A stretch of DNA of 64,000 bases, taken from contig NZ_CP195191.1 of assembly GCF_051200875.1 (NCBI RefSeq), positions 2,914,001-2,978,000 of the forward strand. Direction: 5' to 3'. Each line of letters opens with the position of its first letter. Position 1 is the first letter of the stretch. Positions 50,112-59,778 of this stretch are shown here, one piece after another. The position numbers and the translations under genes were made by a program. The DNA is from Pseudotabrizicola sp051200875. Its GTDB lineage: Bacteria > Pseudomonadota > Alphaproteobacteria > Rhodobacterales > Rhodobacteraceae. The notes beneath the pieces are model-generated. The model was not told the DNA's origin. It did no database searches and saw only the letters and a program-made list of their open reading frames with translations.

Positions 50112-51863
50112 ATGCCACATGTTGAAGACGATTTTTCGAACGATGTTACGACGACGGGCCTTGTTGAGGTCGGCGGATCGGCCACGGGCGATATTGAGCA
50201 CGTAGGCGATAGAGACTGGTTTGCTGTCGAACTGATCGCGGGAGTTTCTTACGAAATTCACCTATTAGGAACATCAAGCAGCGCGGGAACGCTTGTGGAT
50301 CCGATGATCTACGGCATCCTTGACTCGGCGGGTGAATATCTTGGAGCCGGAGATGATGACGGAGGATACGGTTTTGAGAGTTTGGCAAGGTTCACTCCGC
50401 TAACCGACGGGATCTATTACATTTCCATTGGGGCCTTCAACGACTGGTGGGTCGGCACTTATAGAATAGAGGTTCGCTTGGCCCCTAATCCCACGCCGGG
50501 CGATGACACGTTGATCGGAAGCTCTGGGACTGACTCGATTGACGGTCTTGCAGGGAACGATTCCATTCTGGGTGACGCTGGCTTCGACACCCTTCATGGG
50601 GGCGATGGAGACGACACGCTGGATGGTGGAGCAGATGCTGATTGGCTCCGCGGGGGGGCAGGAAATGATGTATTGCACGGCGGGGATGCAAGTGACGTAC
50701 TCTATGGTGACGATGGTGATGACACGCTCGATGGTGGTGGAGGCGCCGTGGATCAGCTTTTCGGAGGTGGAGGAAATGACCTTCTCCAAGGTGGGGACGG
50801 CAGAGACAGCCTCGACGGTGGAGACGGCAATGACACAATGGAAGGTGGGGCGGGCTGGAATTTTCTTTACGGCGGTTACGGAAACGACCTTTTACTAGGT
50901 GGAGACGAGCGAGACTGGCTCATTGGCGGTGACGGCGAAGACACTCTGGACGGTGGAGCAGATCGCGACTCTCTGGTTGGTGGAGCTGGAAATGATCTTT
51001 TGCGGGGAGGGGATGGCGACGATAGCCTGTTCGGCGATTTAGGCGTCGATTTCCTTTACGGCGGCGCTGGAAATGATCATCTTCGGGGGGCTTCAGATGG
51101 CGGTTTGCTTGATGGCGGGGATGGGAATGACCGGCTGCTTGGCAGGGTCGGGGCTGTCACAATTTCTGGGGGAGAGGGGGATGATTTCATCGGCGGCAGT
51201 CAAAGCCACGATCTGCTGAACGGCGGCACTGGGGCCGACACGATCTGGACAAACCTGGGCAACGATACCGTTTACGCAGGTGACGGCGATGACCGTATTT
51301 TCAGCTATGGCGGTGTTGGAGAGCTTTATGGCGAGGCGGGCAACGATTACCTACTAGCCTCGCATGAAGGTGGCACGCTGTACGGCGGCGATGGCAATGA
51401 TGTGCTGCAGGGCCGAATGGGCGACGACACGATCTATGGTGGCGCGGGGGATGATTTCATCGGGGGCGGTCAAGGCGCAGATGTGATTGTGCTTGAGTCC
51501 GGCAACAACCGCGCTTGGGGCGGGGTCGGGCGCGACACCATCACGGCAGGACTGGGTCAGGATGTGATTTCGGGCGGACCCTGGGCCGATGTGTTTGTTT
51601 TCTTGTCGGCCGATCACATCGGGATCGGGGCCACCCGCGACACGATCACCGATTTTCTAAGCGGAGTGGACAGGGTCGATCTGACCGCGCTGAACACCAC
51701 CTTCACTGGCAATAGCGGGTTCATCGGGGGTGGGCAGGCATCGTTCTATTATCAGGCCGAAACGGGTTCATTGCTGGGCGATCAAGACGGAGATGGCGTT
51801 GCGGATTGGGTTCTGAGTTTTAGCACTACGCCAAATCTGGTTGCGTCGGACTTTATCCTTTAG
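50112..51863 (+). CDS. RTX protein with N-terminal PPC-like domain
   Basis: A 583-residue protein. Residues ~1-125 resemble a bacterial pre-peptidase C-terminal (PPC) beta-sandwich domain (GGSATGDIEHVGDRDWFAVE, then TPLTDGIYYISIGAFNDWWV). An uninterrupted RTX array runs ~130-480 with the GDDTLDGG pattern, followed by the C-terminal secretion domain (DVFVFLSADHIGIGATRDTI..DFIL). It is likely exported by the same type I system as its neighbours and folds with calcium. The PPC domain suggests carbohydrate or protein binding. The gene has its own terminator downstream. Confidence 0.87.
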   Translation: MPHVEDDFSNDVTTTGLVEVGGSATGDIEHVGDRDWFAVELIAGVSYEIHLLGTSSSAGTLVDPMIYGILDSAGEYLGAGDDDGGYGFESLARFTPLTDGIYYISIGAFNDWWVGTYRIEVRLAPNPTPGDDTLIGSSGTDSIDGLAGNDSILGDAGFDTLHGGDGDDTLDGGADADWLRGGAGNDVLHGGDASDVLYGDDGDDTLDGGGGAVDQLFGGGGNDLLQGGDGRDSLDGGDGNDTMEGGAGWNFLYGGYGNDLLLGGDERDWLIGGDGEDTLDGGADRDSLVGGAGNDLLRGGDGDDSLFGDLGVDFLYGGAGNDHLRGASDGGLLDGGDGNDRLLGRVGAVTISGGEGDDFIGGSQSHDLLNGGTGADTIWTNLGNDTVYAGDGDDRIFSYGGVGELYGEAGNDYLLASHEGGTLYGGDGNDVLQGRMGDDTIYGGAGDDFIGGGQGADVIVLESGNNRAWGGVGRDTITAGLGQDVISGGPWADVFVFLSADHIGIGATRDTITDFLSGVDRVDLTALNTTFTGNSGFIGGGQASFYYQAETGSLLGDQDGDGVADWVLSFSTTPNLVASDFIL

Positions 51864-51892
51864 CGCTGTTTCTGCTTGGTAGGATTAGGTTT

Positions 51893-51918
51893 TGGGCGGC
51901 CTCTGCCGCCCATTTTCT
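51893..51918 (+). terminator. Intrinsic terminator after second RTX gene
   Basis: TGGGCGGC-CTCT-GCCGCCCA followed by TTTTCTT is a perfect eight-pair stem with a tetraloop and U-rich tail, 30 bp after the stop codon. It shows that this RTX gene ends its own transcript. Confidence 0.85.
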
Positions 51919-52132
51919 TGACCAGACCTGCCTTTGCTGTGTCGATGCAATGACGCAGTTTTCTCATTTGGATCGTGCCACCTATGCGTAAGCATTAACC
52001 AGACGATCCGATTTCCCTCCTCACTTTTACCCGAAATTATGGGACTGAGGCTAAGCCGAATAGGCTTTGGCCCGTGGCATCCGGTTTGCCCTTTCGCTGA
52101 AGCTTTTGTTCAACAAGCGTGGGGACTTAGTA

Positions 52133-54892
52133 ATGCCGTATGTCGATCCAGTGAGTGCCCCTTTGGGTGAAGTGACCAATCCTTCCTTGGGCGTAGGTCT
52201 GCAGGGCGTTTCTGACTGGACGACGCAACAGCCGTTTATCGACGTGTTCAAGACGGCGCGAGAGTGGGAGGGCCATATCCCCGGCCAATATGGCGGGATC
52301 GGTTTTGACGCCTTGGATGCGGCCGGGATTTTGGATGAGAACGGCTGGCCGCGTTATCTTCCCGAAACCGTCATGGTTGATGGTCGCGAGGTTGGATTGT
52401 CGCATATCGGGACGGTCATCCTGACAGCCTTGCCCGCAGAAATGACGTCGATGGCCGGTCGGTATCGGCTGACCTATGAGGGTGAAGGTGAGCTTCGGCT
52501 GAACGGTGCAGACAATGTGGTTTATGGCGATGGTGAGATCTGGTTCGACTATACCCCCGATGGCGAGCGGGCGGTGTTTGTTGAAATCATGGCCACGACC
52601 GAAGGCAACCACCTGCGCAACATCCACGTCGTTCATGAGGACAATATCGACCGGTTTGATGCCGGCGAAGTGTTCAACCCGATCTGGGTTGATCTGATCG
52701 AAGACATGCGTGTTCTGCGCTATATGGATTGGATGCGGACCAATGACTCTGATCTTTCGGAGTGGTCTGACCGGTCTACTGAAGACTATTTCTCATGGGG
52801 GACGGATCGGGGCGTTCCCTTGGAGATCATGATCCAACTGGCCAACCTGACGGGCACCGACCCGTGGTTCAACATTCCCCATCTGGCAACGCCTGACTTC
52901 ATCGAAGCCTTTGCCACGATCGTGCGTGACCAGTTGAACCCGAACCTTCGCGCCTATTTCGAATATTCCAACGAGATGTGGAATTGGCAGTTTGATCAGG
53001 CCCAGTGGGCCCATGCCGAAGGCCAATTGCGTTGGCCGGGCGTGGGAGACGCGTGGATCCAGTGGCAAGCCATGCGAGCCACTGAGATGTCGCAGATTAT
53101 CGCCAGCGTGTTCGGAGATGACCTCGAAGGGCGTGTCATTCGTGTCATCTCTACGCAAACGGGCTGGCGGGGTCTGGAAGACCCTCTTTTGACCGCGCCG
53201 CGGTGGGTGGCAGAGAATCCTCAGAGCAATACTTTGCCCTATACCCAGTTCGATGCCTATGCCGTTACGGGTTACTTCGACGGTGCCTTGGGGCGTGACG
53301 AAAAGGTAGAAACCACGCATCAGTGGATCGCGACTTCTATCGCGATGGCAGAGGCGGACGCCGCTGCGCTTGGCCTGAACGGTGCAGAGTATCAGGCCTA
53401 TGTGCAAGCCCATCGTTTTGACTATGCGCTGACGCTTGCAATCTCTGAAATGCGGGATGGGTCGATCACGGGCAATCCAGAGGGCAGTCTGGCGCAGTTG
53501 TACGAAACCTTTGCCTATCATGCGCGGATCGCGGCAGCGCATGGGCTGCAAATGGTCATGTACGAAGGCGGCACCCATCTGGTGGGTGTGGGAATGCATG
53601 CCCATGACCAACTTTTGTCTGAATTCTTTATTTTCGTGAACCAGTCGCCTGAAATGGGCGAGCTTTATGCCGAGCTGATGCAGGGCTGGCTGGACGCGGG
53701 CGGTACTTTGTTCAACGCCTTTGTTGATGTTGGCGCGGCCGGATGGTGGGGATCTTGGGGGGCGATGCAGCACCTTGATGATACCGATAGCCCGCGCTGG
53801 GCCGCTCTGGTTGAATTCAATGAAGCACATCCCGGATGGTGGGAAGATCGTGACCCGTCGGCTTTTGCGGGAAGCACCCCAACAGGTATTTTCTTCGCGG
53901 GCGCAGAAAGTGACGATCGCGTGGTTGGCAGTGCCCTTGCAGACACCTTGCATGGTGCCAACGGCAATGACCTTCTTGAAGGGGCCGCCGGCGATGACTC
54001 TTTGTCAGGCGGGATTGGCGCAGACACCCTGATGGGTGGAGCGGGCAACGACACCCTGAGCGGTGACACTGGCGCCAATCAACTGTTTGGCGACGACGGC
54101 GATGATGTGATCCTTGGCGGAAACGGCTCGGATTTCATCGGCGGCGGGGCTGGGAATGACAGCATCACCGGTGCCGAAGGTGCTGATACGATCTGGGGCG
54201 GCTTTGGCAATGACACCTTGGATGGTGGCTTGGGCAATGATGCCATCTTCGGGTCCGAAGGTATGAACCTACTGATCGCAGGCGAAGGCAATGACACGGT
54301 TTCCGGTGGGGCGGGTAGCGATACGATCCGCGGCATTTCGGGCTTGAACGCGCTTTATGGAAACGACGGCAATGATTTCATCGAAGGCGGGATCGCAAGT
54401 GACCTGATCGGTGGTGGGTCCGGCAATGACACCATTCGCGGTGGCGATGGCGCTGACACGATCTGGGGTGGTCTGGGCAACGATAATATTGGCGGCGGTT
54501 CGGGACGAGACATAATTTACGCCTCGGCAGGGTCTGACACGATCTGGGGCGGCTACGGCAATGACACCATTCATGCAGGCACCGGCACAGACCTGATGGT
54601 CGGCGGTGCCGGGGCGGACGTCTTTGTGTTTGCCACATCGGCACATGCCGGCATTGGGCCGGGACGTGACGTCATCGCCGACTTTACGCCGGGACAAGAC
54701 GACATTGACCTCTCTGGGTTAAACACCCGTTTTAACGGTGAACTCGGTCTTTCTGGCGGGGGCAGGGCGTCTTTCTATTACTATGCGGCGCGGGGCCTTT
54801 TGATCGGTGATCAGAACGGCGACGGCGTGCCAGATTGGGTCATTGAACTGGTTGGCGCGCCAACCGTCACCGAAGGCGATTTTCTTTTGTAG
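52133..54892 (+). CDS. RTX protein with putative clan GH-A glycosidase domain
   Basis: A 919-residue protein. Residues ~1-590 are a non-RTX region: a beta-rich part to ~155, then a putative TIM barrel. Two Glu residues fit the clan GH-A pattern: N280-E281 in YFEYSNEMWNW (acid/base preceded by Asn) and E478 in VMYEGGTHL (nucleophile at the end of a strand). Residues ~600-820 are RTX repeats, and the C-terminus is the shared secretion domain. The start is the ATG at 52133. A secreted glycoside hydrolase acting on the matrix or an external polysaccharide is a reasoned inference; no exact GH family was assigned. Confidence 0.72.
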   Translation: MPYVDPVSAPLGEVTNPSLGVGLQGVSDWTTQQPFIDVFKTAREWEGHIPGQYGGIGFDALDAAGILDENGWPRYLPETVMVDGREVGLSHIGTVILTALPAEMTSMAGRYRLTYEGEGELRLNGADNVVYGDGEIWFDYTPDGERAVFVEIMATTEGNHLRNIHVVHEDNIDRFDAGEVFNPIWVDLIEDMRVLRYMDWMRTNDSDLSEWSDRSTEDYFSWGTDRGVPLEIMIQLANLTGTDPWFNIPHLATPDFIEAFATIVRDQLNPNLRAYFEYSNEMWNWQFDQAQWAHAEGQLRWPGVGDAWIQWQAMRATEMSQIIASVFGDDLEGRVIRVISTQTGWRGLEDPLLTAPRWVAENPQSNTLPYTQFDAYAVTGYFDGALGRDEKVETTHQWIATSIAMAEADAAALGLNGAEYQAYVQAHRFDYALTLAISEMRDGSITGNPEGSLAQLYETFAYHARIAAAHGLQMVMYEGGTHLVGVGMHAHDQLLSEFFIFVNQSPEMGELYAELMQGWLDAGGTLFNAFVDVGAAGWWGSWGAMQHLDDTDSPRWAALVEFNEAHPGWWEDRDPSAFAGSTPTGIFFAGAESDDRVVGSALADTLHGANGNDLLEGAAGDDSLSGGIGADTLMGGAGNDTLSGDTGANQLFGDDGDDVILGGNGSDFIGGGAGNDSITGAEGADTIWGGFGNDTLDGGLGNDAIFGSEGMNLLIAGEGNDTVSGGAGSDTIRGISGLNALYGNDGNDFIEGGIASDLIGGGSGNDTIRGGDGADTIWGGLGNDNIGGGSGRDIIYASAGSDTIWGGYGNDTIHAGTGTDLMVGGAGADVFVFATSAHAGIGPGRDVIADFTPGQDDIDLSGLNTRFNGELGLSGGGRASFYYYAARGLLIGDQNGDGVPDWVIELVGAPTVTEGDFLL

Positions 54893-55030
54893 AGCAGCGC
54901 CTTACACCTTTGGTTGACGGTGTGATTTGTTACATTGGCAAACGTGTGGAATTCCGTACCTTGCTGCCATCTGACGATCTGCGAAGGCTACGCCTTTCGT
55001 ATAGTTTTCTAATGGCAGGAGTTAATCAGT

Positions 55031-56617
55031 ATGGCGCGCGTTTTGACTGGCGTTTCGCATAATGCCGACTTTGATCTTATCAACCTTGACCTGAACGCAC
55101 TTTATGTCACTCGGACGAGTGTCGATGTTGTTCTGGACGATCCGATCACGGTCAGGAGTATCGTCTATACCTCTGTTTACCGGATAGATCACGCCGGGCC
55201 GAACAGCCCGTTATACCTTTACGGCGAAGGCTTTGTTGTTGACCCCGCTGGCAACCTGATTGGCGGAACAGTGACAGGCATTGCATTTGGGGCCGATCAG
55301 TTCGACCCGGACGCAATTATTCAGCAATTCGCGGTGCCTGCCGCTGATGTGTTTTCGGCACTGACCTCGGCAAGCACAACTGATGACCAAGCCTTGTTGT
55401 CGGTGATCTTTGCCGGAAATGACCGGATCGAACTAAGCAACCTTGATACCGCCGTGCGCGGCTATCTGGGCAATGACACGGTGGGCGGTGCGCGCGGGAA
55501 CGATCTTCTGTACGGAGACGAAGGGGACGATTCCCTTGAAGGCTATTTCGGGTCTGACACGCTTTATGGCGGTGACGGGAACGATACGATTGTGGCCAGT
55601 GCTGACAATGATTTGTCCTATGGCGGAGACGGTAATGACCGTATCGGCAGCACGAGCGGTCTGGACACGATGTATGGCGGGAATGGGAATGATTCCCTGA
55701 CGACCGGGGCAAATGGCACGCTGTTGGGGTATGGCGATCAGGGCGACGACTCTTTGTACGGTGGGGCACTGTCCGACACCCTTTATGGCGGAAGCGGCCT
55801 TGATCAGATCTTCGGCGGCGACGGCGCGGACATCGTCGAAGGTGGTGCCGATGCCGATGTCATCGAGGGCGGTGACGGGAATGACACGCTGCGCGGTGAC
55901 GATGGCAATGACACGATCACTGGCGGTCGCGGGAATGACAATATCGGCGGCGGTGCCGGAAATGATCTGATCTATGCGACGGCAGGTTCGAATACGATCT
56001 GGGCCGGGTATGGAAACGATACGGTCCATGGCGGGACGGGTGGCGACACGATCTATGGTGGCGCTGGCCGGAACCATTTGTTTGGTAATGCTGGGAACGA
56101 CTTGATCTTCACAAGCGATGCCGGAGATTTTGTCGGTGCCGGTGATGGCAACGATACTGTCCGTGGCGGCAGTGGGGCCGATACGATCTGGGCGGGCCTT
56201 GGCAATGACAATATCGGCGGCGGTGCCGGAAACGATCTGATCTATGGGTCTGCAGGGGCGAATACGATCTGGGGTGGTCAGGGCGACGACACGATTTATG
56301 CCGGCACGGGTCGGGATGTCATGTCGGGCGGACCCGGCGCAGACACGTTTGTTTTCGCTTCGGCGGCGCATATCGGGCTTGGTGCTGGTCGCGACGTGAT
56401 CACCGATTTCACATCGGGTGTTGACCGCATTGATCTGAGCGCTTTGGAGACGACCTTTAACGGCACACTTGGATTGACCGGTGGCGGCACGGCATCGTTT
56501 TACTATTACGCAGCAGGCGGTCTTTTGATCGGCGACCAGAATGGTGACGGGGTTGCCGATTGGGTGATCGAACTTTCTGGCGCGCCGGTGATCTCGGCAG
56601 GAGATTTCCTGCTGTAA
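55031..56617 (+). CDS. RTX calcium-binding secreted protein
   Basis: A 528-residue protein. The N-terminal ~130 residues form an unfamiliar beta-rich domain (VDVVLDDPITVRSIVYTSVY). RTX nonapeptides then run to ~430, ending in the DTFVFASAAHIGLGAGRDVI..DFLL secretion domain, which is close to that of the first RTX protein. An AGGAG motif (AATGGCAGGAGTTAATCAGT) precedes the ATG at 55031. It is probably Ca2+-stabilised and exported by a type I system not in the window. Confidence 0.85.
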   Translation: MARVLTGVSHNADFDLINLDLNALYVTRTSVDVVLDDPITVRSIVYTSVYRIDHAGPNSPLYLYGEGFVVDPAGNLIGGTVTGIAFGADQFDPDAIIQQFAVPAADVFSALTSASTTDDQALLSVIFAGNDRIELSNLDTAVRGYLGNDTVGGARGNDLLYGDEGDDSLEGYFGSDTLYGGDGNDTIVASADNDLSYGGDGNDRIGSTSGLDTMYGGNGNDSLTTGANGTLLGYGDQGDDSLYGGALSDTLYGGSGLDQIFGGDGADIVEGGADADVIEGGDGNDTLRGDDGNDTITGGRGNDNIGGGAGNDLIYATAGSNTIWAGYGNDTVHGGTGGDTIYGGAGRNHLFGNAGNDLIFTSDAGDFVGAGDGNDTVRGGSGADTIWAGLGNDNIGGGAGNDLIYGSAGANTIWGGQGDDTIYAGTGRDVMSGGPGADTFVFASAAHIGLGAGRDVITDFTSGVDRIDLSALETTFNGTLGLTGGGTASFYYYAAGGLLIGDQNGDGVADWVIELSGAPVISAGDFLL

Positions 56618-56625
56618 GGGCATGC

Positions 56626-56667
56626 GGCCCCGGACGGGAAGTGTCTTTAGACCTTCTCACCGGGGCC
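56626..56667 (+). terminator. Hairpin downstream of fourth RTX gene
   Basis: GGCCCCGG (56626-56633) pairs perfectly with CCGGGGCC (56660-56667) around a 26-base loop that itself contains GAAG/CTTC pairs. There is no U-run. It lies between the RTX stop and the glycosyltransferase start and probably separates the two transcripts. Confidence 0.5.
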
Positions 56668-56710
56668 AGCTTGTGCCAAAGACCCGGAAACCACCTTCGG
56701 GCTATGGACA

Positions 56711-57964
56711 TTGTCAACGCAGCTACCTCTTGTCAGCATCATAGTGCCCGCCTGCAATCATGCGGCCTTTGTCGAGGCTGCCTTGGCAAGTATCGTTGCG
56801 CAGACCTATCCGCAGATAGAACTGATCGTTATTGATGACGGGTCCAAAGATGATACGGCTTTGGTGATTGAGCGGTTTGTCGCGGGCATTCAGCGCGACA
56901 TGCGGGTTGAATTTCATCGGCAGGAAAACCGTGGTCTAGGCCCAACGCTGGCCCGTGCCTTGAATATGGCAAAGGGAGAGTACGTTCAGTTTTTGGCCAG
57001 CGATGATGCGCTGTTTCCCGATATGACGGCACGCGTTGTCGCGAGTTTCAGCGACGCACGGGACGATGTCGCCGCAATTGCCTGCGACGGGTATGTCTTT
57101 GATGGAGTTTCGGGGCCTCACCGTACGTTCAGCTTTGTGCATCCTAAGCCGTTCTTGGGAAATCAGCACCGGGAACTGATGGCGGGAAACTGGCTGCCGG
57201 CGATGGGTTTGGTCTATCGGAGGGATCGACTTGTCGAAGTGGGTGGCGTTGATCCGGAATTGGCTTACGAAGACTGGGGAATGCTGCTTGCGTTGACCCG
57301 TCGTTACAGGGTCGCGCAGATCCCTGAAAAGTTGTTTTTATACAGGCAGCATGGACAGAACAGTTCAGCCAACACTGGCCGGATGCGGGATGCCCTGCAG
57401 GTCTTGGGAAAACGCTACCCGCCGATGGCCCAAGCGAGAGTTTTACGAAACGCCATCGCCAATCGGGATTTCAAGGCTGTATTAGGCGCGATCTCATTTT
57501 CGAGCCTTGATCTTGGTCTTCGGTTTGCCCTGCGCCAAATGCAACGCGCGGTTTGGCAATACCTTCACCAAGACAAAAAGCAGGGCGCGGTGGAACAGCC
57601 GGTTCGTGTTGAGATCGGAGCAAATTGCCGGATAGACCCAAGTGTAAGGTTTCAAAGTGGTCCTGGCTTGCTTCGGGTCGGAGATGGCTGCCAGATTGGA
57701 CCCGGTTCCGTTCTGATTGCCGGAACAGGGTTAGAAATTGGCGGCGGAAGTTTGATTGAGGCGGGGGCACATATTGGGGGTGACGGAGCAGCGACCCATA
57801 TTGGTCGTGGGTGTCTGATCGCTGAAGGGACCAGAATCGAAGCTGGCGTCACTATGGGAGACCGCTGCGCGACGATGCCTGGCTGCCGTATTTCTGAAAA
57901 TCAGCCATTAGAGACATGGATCATGCCAGCCACATTGCGTGACATCGGCAGCACTTCGCCGTAA
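56711..57964 (+). CDS. GT2 glycosyltransferase fused to hexapeptide beta-helix
   Basis: The 417-residue protein opens with a GT-A fold (VSIIVPACNHAAFVEAALAS; the DDGSKDDT nucleotide site at ~40; a SDD divalent-metal site at ~96 in LASDDALF; a catalytic-type ED at ~185 in AYEDWGML). It ends with hexapeptide repeats (~298-400: GANCRIDPSVRFQSG, VGDGCQIGPGSVLIAG, IGGGSLIEAGAHIG). The C-terminal left-handed beta-helix suggests an acetyl- or acyltransferase, so one protein may add and decorate a sugar. The start is TTG at 56711, with weak upstream signal. Confidence 0.8.
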   Translation: MSTQLPLVSIIVPACNHAAFVEAALASIVAQTYPQIELIVIDDGSKDDTALVIERFVAGIQRDMRVEFHRQENRGLGPTLARALNMAKGEYVQFLASDDALFPDMTARVVASFSDARDDVAAIACDGYVFDGVSGPHRTFSFVHPKPFLGNQHRELMAGNWLPAMGLVYRRDRLVEVGGVDPELAYEDWGMLLALTRRYRVAQIPEKLFLYRQHGQNSSANTGRMRDALQVLGKRYPPMAQARVLRNAIANRDFKAVLGAISFSSLDLGLRFALRQMQRAVWQYLHQDKKQGAVEQPVRVEIGANCRIDPSVRFQSGPGLLRVGDGCQIGPGSVLIAGTGLEIGGGSLIEAGAHIGGDGAATHIGRGCLIAEGTRIEAGVTMGDRCATMPGCRISENQPLETWIMPATLRDIGSTSP

Positions 57965-58091
57965 AAGGTCATCAGAGGCGTGTTATCCACAGAAACACGC
58001 TCTTTCCAGTCGCGGCGTCCCTCGCGCTTGTGTTCGGAATAGGCTTTAATATGAGGGATTAAGACAAAGGCAGTCCGGTGCGGGAGTTGAT

Positions 58092-59210
58092 GTGAGCGTG
58101 ATCATTCGAAGCCTTGCCATCATGATCTCTTTTGCGGCTCTTGCTGCCTGTGATCTGCCGCGTGGCGCGGCGCTCAGTTCGGAAATCCTGAAAGAGCGTG
58201 ACGCCGAGAACCCTGATTTTCAGGTCGTTGAAGTCAACAAAGCCATCTTGGACAATGTGAACGGCTGGCCGCGCGCGTCAGCCACATCGGGGCGGGGTTG
58301 GCTGCCCGCGGCACGTGGGCCGGAAAGCCAGATCATTCGCAGCAACGACCTTGTGTCGGTCACGATCTGGGACAACGAACCGAATTCCCTTTTGACACCC
58401 GTCGGCAGTAAGTCGATCACACTTCCTGCAATGGTCGTTGCGGCCGATGGGACGATCTTCTTGCCGTATGTCGAGAAGGTGGTGGTTCGCGGGCAGACGC
58501 CCGACGCCGCACGGGAAACGGTTCAGTCCGCGTTTTCTGAAATCGCGCCTTCAGCGCAGGTTCAGTTGAGCGTCCAGCAAGGGCAAGGCAATGCGGTCGA
58601 CGTCGTATCGGGCGTTGCGAAGCCGGGAACTTATCCGCTTCCCGATCGGAACAGCACGATCTTATCCGTGATCGCACAGGCGGGCGGTATGTTGCACGGA
58701 ATGCGCAACCCGCTGGTGAGGTTGATCCGCGACGACAAAACCTATGAGATCAGTGCCGAGCGCCTTATGTCGGATGCGAATCTGAACACTGTACTGCGCG
58801 GCCGGGATAAGGTGGTGGTCGAAGAGGATCGCCGCTATTTCACCGCGTTGGGTGCGACGGGAAGCGAGCGGCTTGTGCCCTTTGAAAAGGCTAGCATTTC
58901 CGCATTGGAGGCCATGTCGATCATCGGTGGGTTGAGCGACTCTCGCGCGGACCCGAAGGGCGTCTTGATCCTGCGTGAATACTCGCAGGCCCAAGTCAGG
59001 CAGGACGGGGGCGGTCCGAACAACACTCGGGTGGTGTTCACCTTTGATTTGACGACCGCCGAAGGGCTGTTTGCTGCCCGTGGCTTCCAGGTCGCGCACA
59101 AGGACACAGTTCTGGCGACCGAGTCGCCCGTGGTTGCGGCAGGGACTATTCTTGGCCTCTTGGGTTCGGCCTTTAACGTCGCCAATGCAGGGAACAGGGC
59201 GGTCAACTGA
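58092..59210 (+). CDS. Wza-type polysaccharide export lipoprotein
   Basis: A 372-residue outer-membrane protein. A lipoprotein signal with lipobox LAAC places the acylated Cys at residue 20 after a hydrophobic stretch (SLAIMISFAALA). The poly-export domain (~85-190: IRSNDLVSVTIWDNEPNSLL) is followed by SLBB-like repeats (VSGVAKPGTYPLPDRNSTIL; ALGATGSERLVPFEKASISA). It would form the outer-membrane channel for the capsule or exopolysaccharide made here. It starts with GTG at 58092 and has GGGAG upstream. Confidence 0.9.
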   Translation: MSVIIRSLAIMISFAALAACDLPRGAALSSEILKERDAENPDFQVVEVNKAILDNVNGWPRASATSGRGWLPAARGPESQIIRSNDLVSVTIWDNEPNSLLTPVGSKSITLPAMVVAADGTIFLPYVEKVVVRGQTPDAARETVQSAFSEIAPSAQVQLSVQQGQGNAVDVVSGVAKPGTYPLPDRNSTILSVIAQAGGMLHGMRNPLVRLIRDDKTYEISAERLMSDANLNTVLRGRDKVVVEEDRRYFTALGATGSERLVPFEKASISALEAMSIIGGLSDSRADPKGVLILREYSQAQVRQDGGGPNNTRVVFTFDLTTAEGLFAARGFQVAHKDTVLATESPVVAAGTILGLLGSAFNVANAGNRAVN

Positions 59211-59325
59211 CGTTGACCGTTTCTGGTAAAGCGAAACAAGGCCTCCGACTGGTCGGATTGCGGGAAGAAATGCCCGGGTCTATAAGCCGATTTGTTATGT
59301 CCATGAAATTTAACAAGGGTCCCGC

Positions 59326-59772
59326 ATGCTGACACTTGCCGATCTTGCAAAAGAGCGGCCCGACGGGCCGGTTCTTGTTCAACTGCCGCGCTTCATGGAT
59401 GGCCGCGGGTCGTTGGGGGTGATCGAATCCCACGACCTTCCGTTTGATATCCGCCGGATCTATTACCTTCACGATGTTCCGATGGGTGCTGTTCGCGGTG
59501 AGCATGGCCACAAGCGTCTGGAACAGATGATCCTTTGCATGCATGGGCAAGTTGAGATCATTTTGAACGATGGGCATCACCAGTTTCCTTTCACCCTTAC
59601 GGACGCAAACACCGGGCTGTATTTGCCCCCAGGCTTGTGGCGACGGTTGAGGTTTCTTGTTCCCGAAACAGTCGTTTGCGTTCTGGCCTCGCGTCCGTAC
59701 GAAAAGGACGACTACATTTTTGAATACGAGGAATTCCTCGCTTGGGCCCGCAAAAGGCCGGACGAAAGGTAA
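59326..59772 (+). CDS. fdtA: FdtA-like dTDP-sugar 3,4-ketoisomerase (WxcM family)
   Basis: A 148-residue single-domain cupin. Catalytic-region histidines H60 and H62 sit in GAVRGEHGHKRLEQMI, the signature of FdtA and related 3,4-ketoisomerases. The family converts dTDP-4-keto-6-deoxyglucose to the 3-keto isomer, the step before 3-amino sugars. The end (RPYEKDDYIFEYEEFLAWAR) is the family's usual C-terminus. It precedes a DegT aminotransferase by six bases, completing the usual isomerase-aminotransferase pair. Confidence 0.88.
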   Translation: MLTLADLAKERPDGPVLVQLPRFMDGRGSLGVIESHDLPFDIRRIYYLHDVPMGAVRGEHGHKRLEQMILCMHGQVEIILNDGHHQFPFTLTDANTGLYLPPGLWRRLRFLVPETVVCVLASRPYEKDDYIFEYEEFLAWARKRPDER

Positions 59773-59778
59773 GTCAGC

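Noticed and set aside
54893..55030. A sigma-70 promoter in the gap before the fourth RTX gene
   Set aside because: TTGACG occurs near 54913, but no -10-like hexamer lies at 16-18 bp spacing. Evidence is too weak to list as a feature.
45828..56617. CRISPR or tandem-repeat DNA
   Set aside because: The strong short-period repetition is the coding echo of RTX nonapeptides (GGxGxDxUx) within long open frames. There are no constant direct repeats with unique spacers.
49679..56617. EF-hand proteins
   Set aside because: The DQNGDGxADW segment near each RTX C-terminus resembles an EF-hand loop, but it lies within the conserved type I secretion domain and is shared by all four proteins, so I did not call a separate EF-hand domain.
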